A DNA stretch of 64,000 nucleotides from Streptomyces sp. NBC_01707 (GCF_041438805.1 NZ_CP109190.1:5270001-5334000); one strand, 5' to 3'; numbered from the stretch's first letter, positions 9,668 to 18,728 are shown. Translations and numbers: made by a program. The notes: generated by a model from the letters alone, not told the origin.

Positions 9668-10117
9668 TCACTGCTTCTTCGGGTTGTAGGTGGTCTCCTT
9701 CACGGGAAGGTCGACCTTTATGGGGTCGGCCTTCTCGAAGTGCAGCTCGACGGACACCTTCTCGCCCTGCCTGGGCCGCTGCTTCAGTTTCATGAACATG
9801 ATGTGGTTGCCGCCGCGCTCCAGGTCCAGCGCGCCGCCCGCGGGCACCTCGAAGGACGTCACCATGCGCATCGTCTGGTTCGTCGTGCGGTGGATCGTGA
9901 CGTCGTCGGAGAGCGGGCTGGTGACCGAAGTGAGCCGGTCGGAGCTGTCGCCGCTGTTCTGCACGACGAGGAAGCCGGCCGCCATGTCGTTGACGGGCTG
10001 TGGCATGAACGCACCGGTCACCTTCAGTTCGGGCTTGTCGCCCGAGGCCGAGCACCCCGCCAGCGTCAGCCCGGTGGTGAGGGCGACGACGCCGGCGAGG
10101 ACGGTGCGGCGGTTCAC
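9668..10117 (-). CDS. ecuC: PCu(A)C-type copper chaperone lipoprotein (ECuC-like)
   Basis: 149 residues. An N-terminal lipoprotein signal ends in the lipobox LAGC. The PCu(A)C domain carries the copper ligands in IHRTTNQTMRM and NHIMFM, matching the H(M)x10Mx21HxM pattern of extracytoplasmic Cu(I) chaperones. The ATG overlaps the Sco stop by four bases, so the two are coupled. In S. lividans ECuC hands copper to Sco, and the same relay is likely here. The product is predicted to be anchored on the outer face of the membrane. Confidence 0.92.
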   Translation of the reverse strand: MNRRTVLAGVVALTTGLTLAGCSASGDKPELKVTGAFMPQPVNDMAAGFLVVQNSGDSSDRLTSVTSPLSDDVTIHRTTNQTMRMVTSFEVPAGGALDLERGGNHIMFMKLKQRPRQGEKVSVELHFEKADPIKVDLPVKETTYNPKKQ

Positions 10118-10764
10118 GGGTTCTCCCCCTTGATGATCTTGGGGAGGTCCTTGGTGTAGTCGTCGGGCGTGGTGTCCTCGCTGTACAGCACGTACCCCTT
10201 GTCGGTCTTCGGGGAGAAAGCGATGACCTGCGACCCGTGCATCGAGACGACTGTGCCGTCCTTCTCCTTCTTCGGCGGGTCGATGCCGATGCCGATCTGG
10301 CGTGCGCCCGCCTGGATGGTCGGGAAGTCGCCGGTGAGACCGATGAAGGAGGCGTCCTGGGCTCTGAGCCAGCTGCCCAGCGAGGACGGGGTGTCCCGTT
10401 CGGGGTCGGTGGTGACGAAGACGACCTGGAGCTTGTCCTGGTCGGCCTTGGGCAGGGACTTCTTGGCGATGGCGATGTTGCTCATGATGAGCGGGCAGAC
10501 GTCGGGGCAGTTGGTGTAGCCGAAGTAGATGAGCGTCGGCTTGCCCTTGGTCCGCTCGCGCAGGTCGTACTTCTTGCCATGGGTGTCGGTCAGGACGAGG
10601 TCGGGCTTGGTGAACGGCTGGTCGAGCAACGTCGCGGCCTGCGTCTTCGCCTGGGCGGAGACGTCCGCGAGGGGCTTGTCGGCGTCGTCGCTGCTGCCGC
10701 AGGCCGACAGGGTGAGAGCGGCCGCGGCGACGAACGCCGCGGCCAGCACCGTTTTCTTACGCAT
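10114..10764 (-). CDS. sco: Sco/SenC-type copper metallochaperone lipoprotein
   Basis: 216 residues from the ATG at 10764, chosen because it begins a clean lipoprotein signal (MRKKTVLAAA...LSACGSS); upstream in-frame codons give low-complexity sequence. The thioredoxin fold has the copper site CxxxC in TNCPDVCP and the distant His in SMHGSQVIAFSP. Sco proteins deliver copper to cytochrome c oxidase CuA or, in streptomycetes, also to GlxA. The gene precedes and overlaps ecuC and follows the YcnI-like gene by 46 bases. Confidence 0.93.
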   Translation of the reverse strand: MRKKTVLAAAFVAAAALTLSACGSSDDADKPLADVSAQAKTQAATLLDQPFTKPDLVLTDTHGKKYDLRERTKGKPTLIYFGYTNCPDVCPLIMSNIAIAKKSLPKADQDKLQVVFVTTDPERDTPSSLGSWLRAQDASFIGLTGDFPTIQAGARQIGIGIDPPKKEKDGTVVSMHGSQVIAFSPKTDKGYVLYSEDTTPDDYTKDLPKIIKGENP

Positions 10765-10810
10765 GGATTGCTGATTCCTGGTGGGTCGGTGATTCGGTGG
10801 GGCCGGAGGG

Positions 10811-11557
10811 TCAGGCGGTGCGTCGACGGCCGGCCAGGACGCCGAAGGCCACCCCGGCGGCGCCGATGAGGATGCCGACGATGCCGAGGACGCGGGCCGT
10901 GGTGTCACTGGAGGAGGACGACGCGGACGACGCCTCGGTGTGTTCGTCCTTCTTCTGGTCGGGGCCCGCCGCACCGGCCTTGTCGGCGGCGGCGCCGTGC
11001 TCGTCGGTGGTCGCGGCGGTCAGCTTGAGAACCGGTGCCGGGCTCTCGGGCTCCTCGGCGCCGTCCTTCTGCTCCTCGATCCAGCGGACGACGTCCTTGT
11101 TGTCGTACGTCTGGATGGCCTTGAACACCAGCTGGTCGGCGTCCTCGGGGAGCTGGCCGACGGAGAGCGGGAACTGCTGGAACTGGCCCGGGCGGATGCC
11201 GAGGTCGTTCTTGCTGCCCTCGGCGGACCAGGTGACCTTGGAGACCGCTTCGTCGATCTTGTTGCCGTGGATCTCGAGCGGCTTGGCGAGCTTGCTCTTG
11301 GTGACGACGATCTTCCAGCCGGGCACCGGCTGCGGCATCACGGAAGCGAGCGGGTGGTCGGTCGGGAAGTTGACCTCGAGCTTGGTCGTCGAGGAGTCGT
11401 CGCGCTCGTTCGGGACCTTGAAGTTGATCGTCGCGTAGCCGCCCTTGGCGGCCTCGCCCTGCGGCTGCACGCTGACGTGCGCGGATGCCGTACCGGCAAG
11501 GATCAGCACGGTGGACGCGGCGACGCCGCCGACGAGGGCGATGCGGGAAACGTTCAT
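10811..11557 (-). CDS. YcnI-like copper-binding membrane protein (DUF1775)
   Basis: 248 residues from ATG 11557, where a signal peptide (MNVSRIALVGG...GTASA) begins; it is cut before HVSVQ, leaving an N-terminal His typical of YcnI copper sites. The DUF1775 domain covers roughly residues 30-170. An Ala/Ser/Asp-rich linker and one C-terminal helix (GILIGAAGVAFGVLAG) followed by RRRTA anchor it. YcnI proteins bind Cu(II) and sit beside CopC-CopD genes, as here. It is first in the minus-strand copper cluster, after a 180-base gap that probably carries the promoter. Confidence 0.88.
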   Translation of the reverse strand: MNVSRIALVGGVAASTVLILAGTASAHVSVQPQGEAAKGGYATINFKVPNERDDSSTTKLEVNFPTDHPLASVMPQPVPGWKIVVTKSKLAKPLEIHGNKIDEAVSKVTWSAEGSKNDLGIRPGQFQQFPLSVGQLPEDADQLVFKAIQTYDNKDVVRWIEEQKDGAEEPESPAPVLKLTAATTDEHGAAADKAGAAGPDQKKDEHTEASSASSSSSDTTARVLGIVGILIGAAGVAFGVLAGRRRTA

Positions 11558-11737
11558 GGCAGGAATCACTCCACTGAAGCACGAAGAGAGGTGGTCCGAA
11601 GCGCGGATGCGCGACGGCATCGCGACACCTCTTCCTCACGTGCGGCGTGCCTGCACCGAGCTCGGCGGCCACCGCATGGCGGGCGCCGAGCGGTGACTGC
11701 GGTCGAGTCGTGCGTGCAACGAGTGGAGGGTGTCGCG

Positions 11738-12574
11738 TCAGGCTGCGAGGGTGAATACGGGCGGAGGCCCGCGCCTGATCACCAGGTGCTGCAATGGATC
11801 GCCGGTGGCGGGAGCCGGGGCGTCGACTGCGGTACGGGGGATGTGCGGCCCGGTCGCCGGTGCGCCCGGGAGACCGGCGCGCAGTGTCCGGACGAGAGCG
11901 AGCGCGGCTCGCAGCGCACGCAACCGGGCCCCGGCCATGAGCTGCTCGGCGCCGTGCGCCGACAGCCGGACCAGCCGGAACAGTGCGATTTCGCCACGCC
12001 GCAGCAGCCAGCCGGTGGCCAGTGCGGCCAGCAGGTGGCCGAGCAGCATGGGGAGGCTGGGCAGCAGACCGGCGAGCGCGGCCGGGTCGGTCACGGCGGT
12101 GACCGCCGCTCCCGTCGCGCTGACCATGTGCTGATGGCCCTGGTCCATCGCCGTCACCGTCGCCGGATCGATGCCTGCGTCGGTGACGATGCGGTGGGCG
12201 GTGGTGGCGTTCAGTTGCTCCGGTCCTGCGCCGCAGACGAGGCCTGCCGCGAACCGGATCAGTGAGGCGTCGCCCGCCGCGTCGGCCGTCGATGTACTGG
12301 AGGCGCCGTGCGAGCCCAGGCCGAAGAGTGTGTGCAGAGCGATCTGCCCGCCGGCCAGGACGGTGGCGATGGACGGCATGGAACGCTCGCGTCCGGCGAG
12401 TGGCGCCACCACCGCGAAGACCCCGAGGAAGCCTGCGAGCAGCGTCCACCAGGGAACGGTCGCGCAGGAGGCCAGTGTGTGCCCTGCCGCGGACAGCGCG
12501 ACACAGACCGCGGTGAACACCGCGGCCCTCAGGAGCCGCAGACCGGCTCCGGCGCGTGCGACAGGCGTAGACAT
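11738..12574 (-). CDS. Unassigned multi-helix membrane protein
   Basis: 278 residues with about five or six hydrophobic segments: an N-terminal pair around LLRAAVFTAVCVALSAAG and WWTLLAGFLGVFAVVAPLAG, then IATVLAGGQIALHTLFGLGSHG, and later LPMLLGHLLAALATGWLL. Histidine-containing stretches (HTLFGLGSH, DQGHQHMVSATG) could bind metal, which would fit its position just upstream of the copper cluster on the same strand. I do not recognise the family. Coding is supported by codon bias and membrane topology; the function is unknown. Confidence 0.75.
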   Translation of the reverse strand: MSTPVARAGAGLRLLRAAVFTAVCVALSAAGHTLASCATVPWWTLLAGFLGVFAVVAPLAGRERSMPSIATVLAGGQIALHTLFGLGSHGASSTSTADAAGDASLIRFAAGLVCGAGPEQLNATTAHRIVTDAGIDPATVTAMDQGHQHMVSATGAAVTAVTDPAALAGLLPSLPMLLGHLLAALATGWLLRRGEIALFRLVRLSAHGAEQLMAGARLRALRAALALVRTLRAGLPGAPATGPHIPRTAVDAPAPATGDPLQHLVIRRGPPPVFTLAA

Positions 12575-12802
12575 GGCGGGGTCATCATCGCACTGCGCCC
12601 CCGGCCTCCGTGCGTCAGGTCCGGAAGGTCGTCTTCGGGAGGGTTGGGCACGAGGCGCGTGAGCTGGCCGGGTCCGGCATACACGGGTGTACGGAGTGCT
12701 GGTATCCGCCGAATGAGCGGTCTCACATCAGAACTGTGCTTACGAACCGCCCACTGCGGCAATACGTATCGGTATGTCGAGCCGCAGCCAGGAGGCTGGA
12801 GC

Positions 12803-13366
12803 ATGAGCATCTGGTGGTCACTCCATTTGCGGCGCGAAGCTGCGAGCGTTCCGCTCGCCCGTCGCTTCCTGCTCGGCACCATGGAGTCCGCGGGCGTGGA
12901 TCCGGACATCTCTTTCGACCTGTCGCTCGCGCTCAGCGAAGCCTGTGCGAACGCCGTCGAGCACGGCGGGGAGCAGAGGAGCGCCGACGACCTCCTCGCC
13001 CCCGGTGACTGCGATCCATGGGACGCATGGGACTCCTGGAGCGAGCAGTCCGGTACGACCTCCGGTCAGTACTGGGTCACCGCGTATCTGGACGGTGAGA
13101 AGTGCCGTATCGAAGTCGCCGATTCGGGGCCCGGCTTCCCCGCCCGGCGTGTGCTTCGCACTGCCGAACAGTCACATGCGCATCAACCGCCCGCGCACCA
13201 ACCGCAGCAGCTTCCGCCACTCAGTGCCGAGGACGGCCGAGGACTCTGCCTCATCGAACAGCTCGCCGACCACGTCCACTTCGCCAACCGCCCGGGTCGT
13301 GGTGCGGTGGTGAGCTTCGACAAGGTCCTGAAATGGCGGGAGGGCGCCCTGCTCATGGTGTCCTGA
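12803..13366 (+). CDS. ATP-binding regulatory protein (HATPase, anti-sigma-factor type)
   Basis: 187 residues from ATG 12803, preceded by GGAGG at 12791-12795. A single GHKL ATPase domain: N box LALSEACANAVEHG (residues about 43-56), G1 box VADSGPGFP and G2 box DGRGLCLIEQLADHV. An insert of about 40 residues rich in Asp, Trp and Ser separates the N and G1 boxes. Such one-domain proteins in Streptomyces are RsbW/SpoIIAB-like kinases of anti-anti-sigma factors, but no cognate sigma or antagonist gene adjoins it. Confidence 0.88.
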   Translation: MSIWWSLHLRREAASVPLARRFLLGTMESAGVDPDISFDLSLALSEACANAVEHGGEQRSADDLLAPGDCDPWDAWDSWSEQSGTTSGQYWVTAYLDGEKCRIEVADSGPGFPARRVLRTAEQSHAHQPPAHQPQQLPPLSAEDGRGLCLIEQLADHVHFANRPGRGAVVSFDKVLKWREGALLMVS

Positions 13367-13448
13367 GCGGGGCGCCCTGCGGCGCTCGGTGCCGACCGTC
13401 CACGGCCGGTCCCGGCCGTCGGTGATCGGTACTTGATCAACCCTTGGG

Positions 13449-14912
13449 TCAGCCCTTGAGCTGTGCCATCCAGGCCTCGACCTCGTCGGCCTGGCGGGGC
13501 AGCTTGTCGGAGAGGTTCCGGTTGCCGTCCTCGGTGACGAGGATGTCGTCCTCGATCCGGACACCGATGCCGCGGTACTCCTCCGGCACGGTCAGGTCGT
13601 CGGCCTGGAAGTACAGACCGGGCTCGACGGTGAGGCAGACGCCGGGCTCCAGCGTCCCGTTGACGTAGGTCTCGGTGCGTGCGGCGGCGCAGTCGTGGAC
13701 GTCCATGCCGAGCATGTGGCCGGTGCCGTGCAGGGTCCAGCGGCGCTGGAGACCCAGCTCCAGGACCTTGTCCACGGACAGATCGCCCAGCAGACCCCAC
13801 TCGACGAGCTTCTCGGTGAGCACGCGCTGCGCGGCGTCGTGGAAGTCGCGGTAGTCCGCGCCGGGCTTGACGGCCGCGATTCCCGCTTCCTGGGCCTCGT
13901 ACACCGCGTCGTAGATCTTCCGCTGCAGCGGCGTGAACGTGCCGTTGATGGGAAGGGTCCGCGTCACATCGGCGGTGTAGAGCTCATCGGTCTCGACACC
14001 GGCGTCGAGGAGCAGCAGGTCGCCGGAGCGTACGGGGCCGTCGTTGCGGACCCAGTGCAGGGTGGTTGCGTGCGGGCCCGCGGCGCAGATCGAGCCGTAG
14101 CCGATGTCGTTGCCCTCGATGCGGGCGCGCAGGAAGAACGTGCCCTCGATGTAGCGCTCGCTGGTCGCCTCGGCCTTGTCGAGGACCTTCACGACGTCCT
14201 CGAAGCCGCGCGCCGTGGCATCGCAGGCCTTCTCCAGCTCGGCGATCTCGAAGGCGTCCTTGACCAGGCGTGCTTCGGAGAGGAAGACCCGCAGCTCCTC
14301 GTCGCGCTCCGCGGTGACCTTGTCGGTCAGCGCGGACTCGATGCCCGCGTCGTGGCCCCGGACGTTACGGACCGGTCCGGTGGCCTCCTTCAGCGCGGAC
14401 GGGAGCTGGCGTACGTCCTTCGCCGGGATGCCCAGCAGCTGTTCGGCCTCGGCCAGGGAGTGGCGGCGGCCGACCCACAGCTCGCCCTGGCCGTCGAGCC
14501 AGAACTCGCCGTTCTCGCGGTCGGAGCGCGGCAGCAGGTAGATGGTCGCCTCGTGCCCGCCGTCCTTCGGCTCCAGGACGAGCACGCCGTCCTGGGTCTG
14601 GTCGCCGGTGAGGTACGCGTACTCGGTGGAGGCGCGGAACGCGTACTCGGTGTCATTGGAGCGGGTCTTCAGGTTGCCCGCGGGAATGACCAGACGCTCG
14701 CCGGGGAAGCGCGCGGACAGTGCGGCGCGACGGGCCGCAGTGTGCTCGGCCTGGGCGATCGGCTCGAGGCCGTGCAGCTCGGTGTCGGCCCAGCCCGACT
14801 TCATGTTGGCGGCGAGCTCATCGGAGACGCCCGGGTACAGGCCGTTCTTCCGCTGCTTGACCGGCTCTGTCTCTTCGGTCTCCGGGGTCTCCGGGGTGGG
14901 CTCCTCAGACAC
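13449..14912 (-). CDS. pepP: Xaa-Pro aminopeptidase (aminopeptidase P)
   Basis: 487 residues from a GTG at 14912 that has an AAGGAGA ribosome site upstream; more upstream starts lack one. It removes N-terminal residues preceding proline, using two metal ions. The pita-bread fold shows its metal ligands in LLLDAGVETDELYTADVTR (two Asp), LHGTGHMLGMDVHD (His), VEPGLYF (Glu) and VRIEDDILVTEDG (Glu). The N-terminal creatinase-like domain covers about residues 50-220. The first 30 residues are acidic and likely disordered. It is monocistronic and cytoplasmic. Confidence 0.95.
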   Translation of the reverse strand: MSEEPTPETPETEETEPVKQRKNGLYPGVSDELAANMKSGWADTELHGLEPIAQAEHTAARRAALSARFPGERLVIPAGNLKTRSNDTEYAFRASTEYAYLTGDQTQDGVLVLEPKDGGHEATIYLLPRSDRENGEFWLDGQGELWVGRRHSLAEAEQLLGIPAKDVRQLPSALKEATGPVRNVRGHDAGIESALTDKVTAERDEELRVFLSEARLVKDAFEIAELEKACDATARGFEDVVKVLDKAEATSERYIEGTFFLRARIEGNDIGYGSICAAGPHATTLHWVRNDGPVRSGDLLLLDAGVETDELYTADVTRTLPINGTFTPLQRKIYDAVYEAQEAGIAAVKPGADYRDFHDAAQRVLTEKLVEWGLLGDLSVDKVLELGLQRRWTLHGTGHMLGMDVHDCAAARTETYVNGTLEPGVCLTVEPGLYFQADDLTVPEEYRGIGVRIEDDILVTEDGNRNLSDKLPRQADEVEAWMAQLKG

Positions 14913-15119
14913 GACTTGTCTCTCCTTGATACGACACTGGACCCCGTCCATCGTACGGGCGTACGGAAGGGGGCCCAGGGCCGGAAGACCTCTTACAGGA
15001 ACCGGCTGCCGGGACCCGTCGCACAGACTGATCAAAAAGACCGATTGCGGAGACCGGGCGGAGAGGCCGGCCGGACGGCACAGCTCGGCCGGATCGCGAA
15101 GCGACGCCGATGACGCGGC

Positions 15120-16607
15120 TCAGTCGAAGCGCGCGGCCAGAATGACGATGTCCTCGGCGCTGTCCACCTGGTCGAGCCCGTTCGGCAGGACGGTCCGCAG
15201 CACATGGTCGACCACCGATCCGGCGTCCCGGCGCAGCGCCTTCGGCACGCTCGCGGCCGCCGAGTGGAGCCGTGCGAACGCCCGGTCCATCGAGTCGCCG
15301 GTGCGGCGCAGCAGCCCGTCGGTGTACAGCAGCACGATCTCGCCGGGCGCCGGAGCGAACTCCACGCTCGGTGCCTCCCAGCAGGCGAGCATGCCCAGCG
15401 GCGCGGACAGGCTGGTCTCGACGAACTCCGCGCGCCGGTCGCCGATCACCAGTGGCGGGGTGTGCCCGGCACCGGCCAGCACGATCTTGCGTGCGGCGGG
15501 CTCGCAGTAGGCGAAGAGGGCGGTGGCGGACCGTGCGGGTTCGGTCAGCCGAAGCAGCAGTTCCAGATCGGAGAGCACGGCAACCGGATCCTCGCCCTCC
15601 ATCACCGCGTACGCGCGCAGGCCGGCCCGCAGCCGTCCCATGGCGGTCAGCGCGCCGGGGCCGGAGCCGCCGACCGAACCGACGGCGAGACCGAGCGCAC
15701 CCTCCGGCAGTGCCATGGCGTCGTACCAGTCGCCGCCGCCGCGCGGTGCGGCGCGATGGCGGGCGGCCAGCTGCACGCCGGGGACCCGGGGCAGCCGGCC
15801 GGGCCGCAGCTCGTCGGTGAGGGCAGCCACTTCCGCCCTGGCCCGATGCAGCTCCAGCAGTCGGGCCAGGTGTGCGGCCGCGTAACGGGCGTAGAGGCCG
15901 ACGAGGTGGCGCTGGCGTTCGAGGGGTTCGGCGGGCTCGTCGTAGAGCCAGACGGCCGCGCCGAGTCGGCCCGTCGCGGTGGTGGTCAGGGGCAGGGCGT
16001 AGCTGGCGGCGTATCCGAGCCGGGCGGCGACTTCGCGCTGGCGGGGGTCCAGGCCGGTGTCGCCGAGCAGATCGGGGCTGGTCTGGGGCCCTTCGGCGCC
16101 CGGGAGGCCGTCCAGGATCCTGCCGTACGAGGTTGCGCTGCGCGGCACCGTCTCGATGTGGCCGAGCTCGGCGTGGGCGAGTCCGAGACCGATGGTGGAG
16201 ACCGGGCCGCGACGGTCGGAGGGTTCGAAGACGATCAGCCCGCGGCGGGCTCCGACCAGGGCCGCGCCGGCACCGAGAAGCTCGTGCAACGCGTCGTCGA
16301 GGGTGTTGGTTCCGGCCAGGCGCTCGGTGAGCTCGTGCAGCGTGGTGAGGTCGGAGACCCAACCGGCCAGACGGTCTTGAAGAAAGGCTCCTGGCACGGC
16401 CGGCACACCGTCCAGGGGCCCGCCAGTGTGCGCTGAAACAGGAACTGCGGGATCGATTCCAGCCACTTTCGGCAGGTGAGGGGCGCTCATGGCAACCGGC
16501 TTTCCGACCAGTGCGTTTCGTCGAATAGCATCGCAAACCCCCATGTCATTCTGCGCCGCTATCAGTGCATCCACATGTACACGCAGATGTGAGCCGATGT
16601 CCAGCAT
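15120..16607 (-). CDS. GAF-PP2C (SpoIIE-type) protein, likely impaired phosphatase
   Basis: 495 residues. A GAF domain (about residues 95-245) is joined by a helical linker (HLARLLELHRARAEVAALTD) to a SpoIIE/RsbU-type PP2C domain (about 270-495). GGGDWYDAM, LLYTDGLL and DSAEDIVIL retain expected acidic residues. However, the segment that normally reads GDVxGHG is GSVGGSGPGAL, so the metal-binding Asp is Ser and the following His is also Ser. Catalysis may be reduced or lost. Relatives act on phosphorylated anti-anti-sigma factors, and lone HATPase genes lie nearby at 12803 and 20118. Confidence 0.88.
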   Translation of the reverse strand: MLDIGSHLRVHVDALIAAQNDMGVCDAIRRNALVGKPVAMSAPHLPKVAGIDPAVPVSAHTGGPLDGVPAVPGAFLQDRLAGWVSDLTTLHELTERLAGTNTLDDALHELLGAGAALVGARRGLIVFEPSDRRGPVSTIGLGLAHAELGHIETVPRSATSYGRILDGLPGAEGPQTSPDLLGDTGLDPRQREVAARLGYAASYALPLTTTATGRLGAAVWLYDEPAEPLERQRHLVGLYARYAAAHLARLLELHRARAEVAALTDELRPGRLPRVPGVQLAARHRAAPRGGGDWYDAMALPEGALGLAVGSVGGSGPGALTAMGRLRAGLRAYAVMEGEDPVAVLSDLELLLRLTEPARSATALFAYCEPAARKIVLAGAGHTPPLVIGDRRAEFVETSLSAPLGMLACWEAPSVEFAPAPGEIVLLYTDGLLRRTGDSMDRAFARLHSAAASVPKALRRDAGSVVDHVLRTVLPNGLDQVDSAEDIVILAARFD

Positions 16608-17078
16608 TGTCCCTGCGGGATTCGTGGTGTCCGCGTGACTACTAAGTTGGCCAAAAAATGCACCCTATGGGCGCTATTTGCTGTCGACTGGGTCTGGTTC
16701 GGCAGGGGGTTCCCTCGGGGTGAAGTCCCTGGGGAGCGTCATTCCGGGCATGCTGGGTACGTAATCGGTGATGAACCAGGGGCAGTTCTGATCGCCCCGG
16801 AACCTGGCAGCGAGCCCGGACGTCCTCACATGTGACGGCCGCGCCCCATCCCCGAGTGGCGGGGTTGTGCACCATGGGACGGCAGGCGCGATGCGCTGCC
16901 CCTCGCCATGTTTTTGGCTGGACCGGCTCAGCTCGACTCGGCTCACGCTCGGTACCGACGGGTTACCCGTACCGCAGACTTAGAGAGCTTGTACGCACGG
17001 TGAAGTAATACACACGTGGCGTGACGCACGCGTGTTGTGATGTGGCCCTCGGCGTTCAACGGAAAGGAACGAGCGCTC
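16608..17078. other. Intergenic region between divergent genes
   Basis: About 470 bases with no convincing gene. It must hold the promoters of the minus-strand PP2C gene and the plus-strand primase-like gene. A 10-bp palindrome, TCACATGTGA, is at 16826-16835. A 66-codon plus-strand frame at 16635-16835 has no support beyond being open. Confidence 0.6.
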
Positions 17079-17762
17079 ATGCGCGAGATCCTCGGAAGGC
17101 GACGCAGGCTCCGGCTCCGGCGCAAGGCACGGCCCGCCCAGCTCGACGCGGCCCTGACCTGTGCCACCGCATGGCAGTGGCCCGTGCTTCCCGGAGTGGG
17201 GCTGAGCGCAGGCGGTGGTCGCGGTGACCGCGGCCGTGGCTGTGCCTGTCCCGATCCCGAGTGCGTCGTACCCGGCGCACACCCCTTCGATCCCGGCCTC
17301 CTCGCGGCGACCACCGACGAGCGCATGGTGCGCTGGTGGTGGACCAACCGGCCCACCGCGCCGATCATGCTGGCCACCGGCGGTCGCGCCCCGTGCGCGC
17401 TCAGCCTGCCCGCCATGGCCGGCGCCCGGGCGCTGGCCGAGCTCGACCGGATGGGGATGCGGCTCGGTCCCGTGGTGGCGACACCGACACGGTGGTCGCT
17501 GCTGGTCGCTCCCTACACCCTCGAACAGCTCGGCGAGCTGCTGCACGCCAAGGACTGGGTGCCCAGTTCGCTGCGCTTCCACGGCGAGGGGGGCTATCTC
17601 GTCCTTCCACCCTCCGAGGTGGGTACGGGGCAGGTGCGCTGGGAACGGGCTCCACTGCCCGGCCCCGCGACTCCCTGGCTGCCGGATGTGGAAGCGGTCC
17701 TGGACGCGCTGGTCGAAGCGAGCAACAGCGCTCCCGACGGCGGCAGCCGGCTCGCGTACTGA
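17079..17762 (+). CDS. Degenerate primase/polymerase-family protein
   Basis: 227 residues from ATG 17079, with GGAAAGGA upstream. It aligns by pattern with the bifunctional primase-polymerase protein encoded at 23488-24393: a Cys-rich element (CACPDPECVVPGAHPF), then WWWTNRPTAPIM, then RFHGEGGYLVLPPSEV, the counterpart of the GAGGYLVGPGS motif. The catalytic DxD found in the paralogue (GVDLDID) is replaced by ALSLPA, so it should not polymerise. A regulatory or structural role is inferred. It is monocistronic. Confidence 0.8.
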   Translation: MREILGRRRRLRLRRKARPAQLDAALTCATAWQWPVLPGVGLSAGGGRGDRGRGCACPDPECVVPGAHPFDPGLLAATTDERMVRWWWTNRPTAPIMLATGGRAPCALSLPAMAGARALAELDRMGMRLGPVVATPTRWSLLVAPYTLEQLGELLHAKDWVPSSLRFHGEGGYLVLPPSEVGTGQVRWERAPLPGPATPWLPDVEAVLDALVEASNSAPDGGSRLAY

Positions 17763-17946
17763 GAGAGAACGGTCGGTGCCGTGGAGACCGGTGCGGCGTC
17801 CGGGCGGGCTGCTCGACTCACTCGTTCGGGTGTGAGCCGTCCGAGTTTCCGCGTCAAATGAGTGCACTCCGGCCCGGTGCCCTCATTTTCGTGGATATCT
17901 TCGGCGCACCGTCAGGAATTCCCGCCGGTCGACAGGTGGGGCCGCC

Positions 17947-18660
17947 ATGAATCTCCGCATGATCGTTATAGCGGGTGTGGTGTTCTCCGCCGTCGTGCTC
18001 GCGCCCGCGGCGTCTGTGGAAACCGCGGGCGGTCCCCCGTCCTGTAACGGCTGATGCAAAGTCTGCCGATGCAAAGTCCCGCGACGGAGGGCTTTCTGAC
18101 GTGCCTTCCGGAACCGGTTCGAAGGAGCCTTCGAAAAAGTCTCGGGGGGCGGCTTCAAAAAGATCTTCGCGGGGGAGTTCCTGGCCCGGACTTCTGTCCG
18201 ATATCGACCTGCCGGGCGGGCGCGGGGAAGTCGGCGGGCCTGGCGGAGGGACCGGCTCCGCCTTTGCCGGACCGGCCGGTTGCGCGCTGTGGACCGTCGA
18301 CCGGTGCGGCCCGAACCGATCTCCCCCGAGGGCATCCAAGGGCGTTGACCTGTGTCATGACCGACGGGCGTGCCACATGGGCGCGCAGCTACTACCGCGA
18401 TACGACGGGTGACGAACTCCGGTCCGTACTCACGCTGATGGGGCCCGGAGGGCGGACCGTCGAAACGCGCTGCACGGTGGAGTCGCAGGACGAGCCGCGC
18501 GACTGCGAGATGCCGCACCGTTCGTCGTGCGGAGGCCTTGAGGAGTGCGTGGCGGGCGGCCGGGCGTGCGGGTGGCGACGGGTCGCCCGACAGGGCGGCC
18601 GAGGAGGTTCCGCTGATGCCGAGGTCCGGATCCGATCCAGTGCCCTCCGTGGCGGGTTGA
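17947..18660 (+). pseudogene. Decaying secreted-protein gene (several frameshifts)
   Basis: ATG 17947 starts a clean signal peptide (MNLRMIVIAGVVFSAVVLAP) that hits a stop at 18054 after 35 residues. Protein-like sequence then continues in other frames: a Ser/Lys-rich stretch, PEPISPEGIQG near 18310, TWARSYYRDTTGDELRSVLT and LMGPGGRTVETRC in frame 3 (about 18357-18520), and a C-terminal EEVPLMPRSGSDPVPSVAG back in the starting frame to TGA 18660. Together these look like one exported protein of about 230 residues broken by at least three shifts. I recall intact streptomycete relatives of unknown function. A truncated 35-residue peptide could still be made. Confidence 0.5.
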
Positions 18661-18728
18661 CGCCGGATCCGCAGTCGCTGTGCCCGGTCCCGTGCGTCGC
18701 TCCCTGCGCCGTGTCCGGGCATGAGAAC

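Noticed and set aside
16635..16835. A 66-codon plus-strand frame in the gap before the primase-like gene
   Set aside because: It has no ribosome site, no known motif and mixed codon bias; it was left as intergenic.
16981..17020. Promoter built from TTGTAC and TAATAC before the primase-like gene
   Set aside because: Spacing between the hexamers is only 11 bases.
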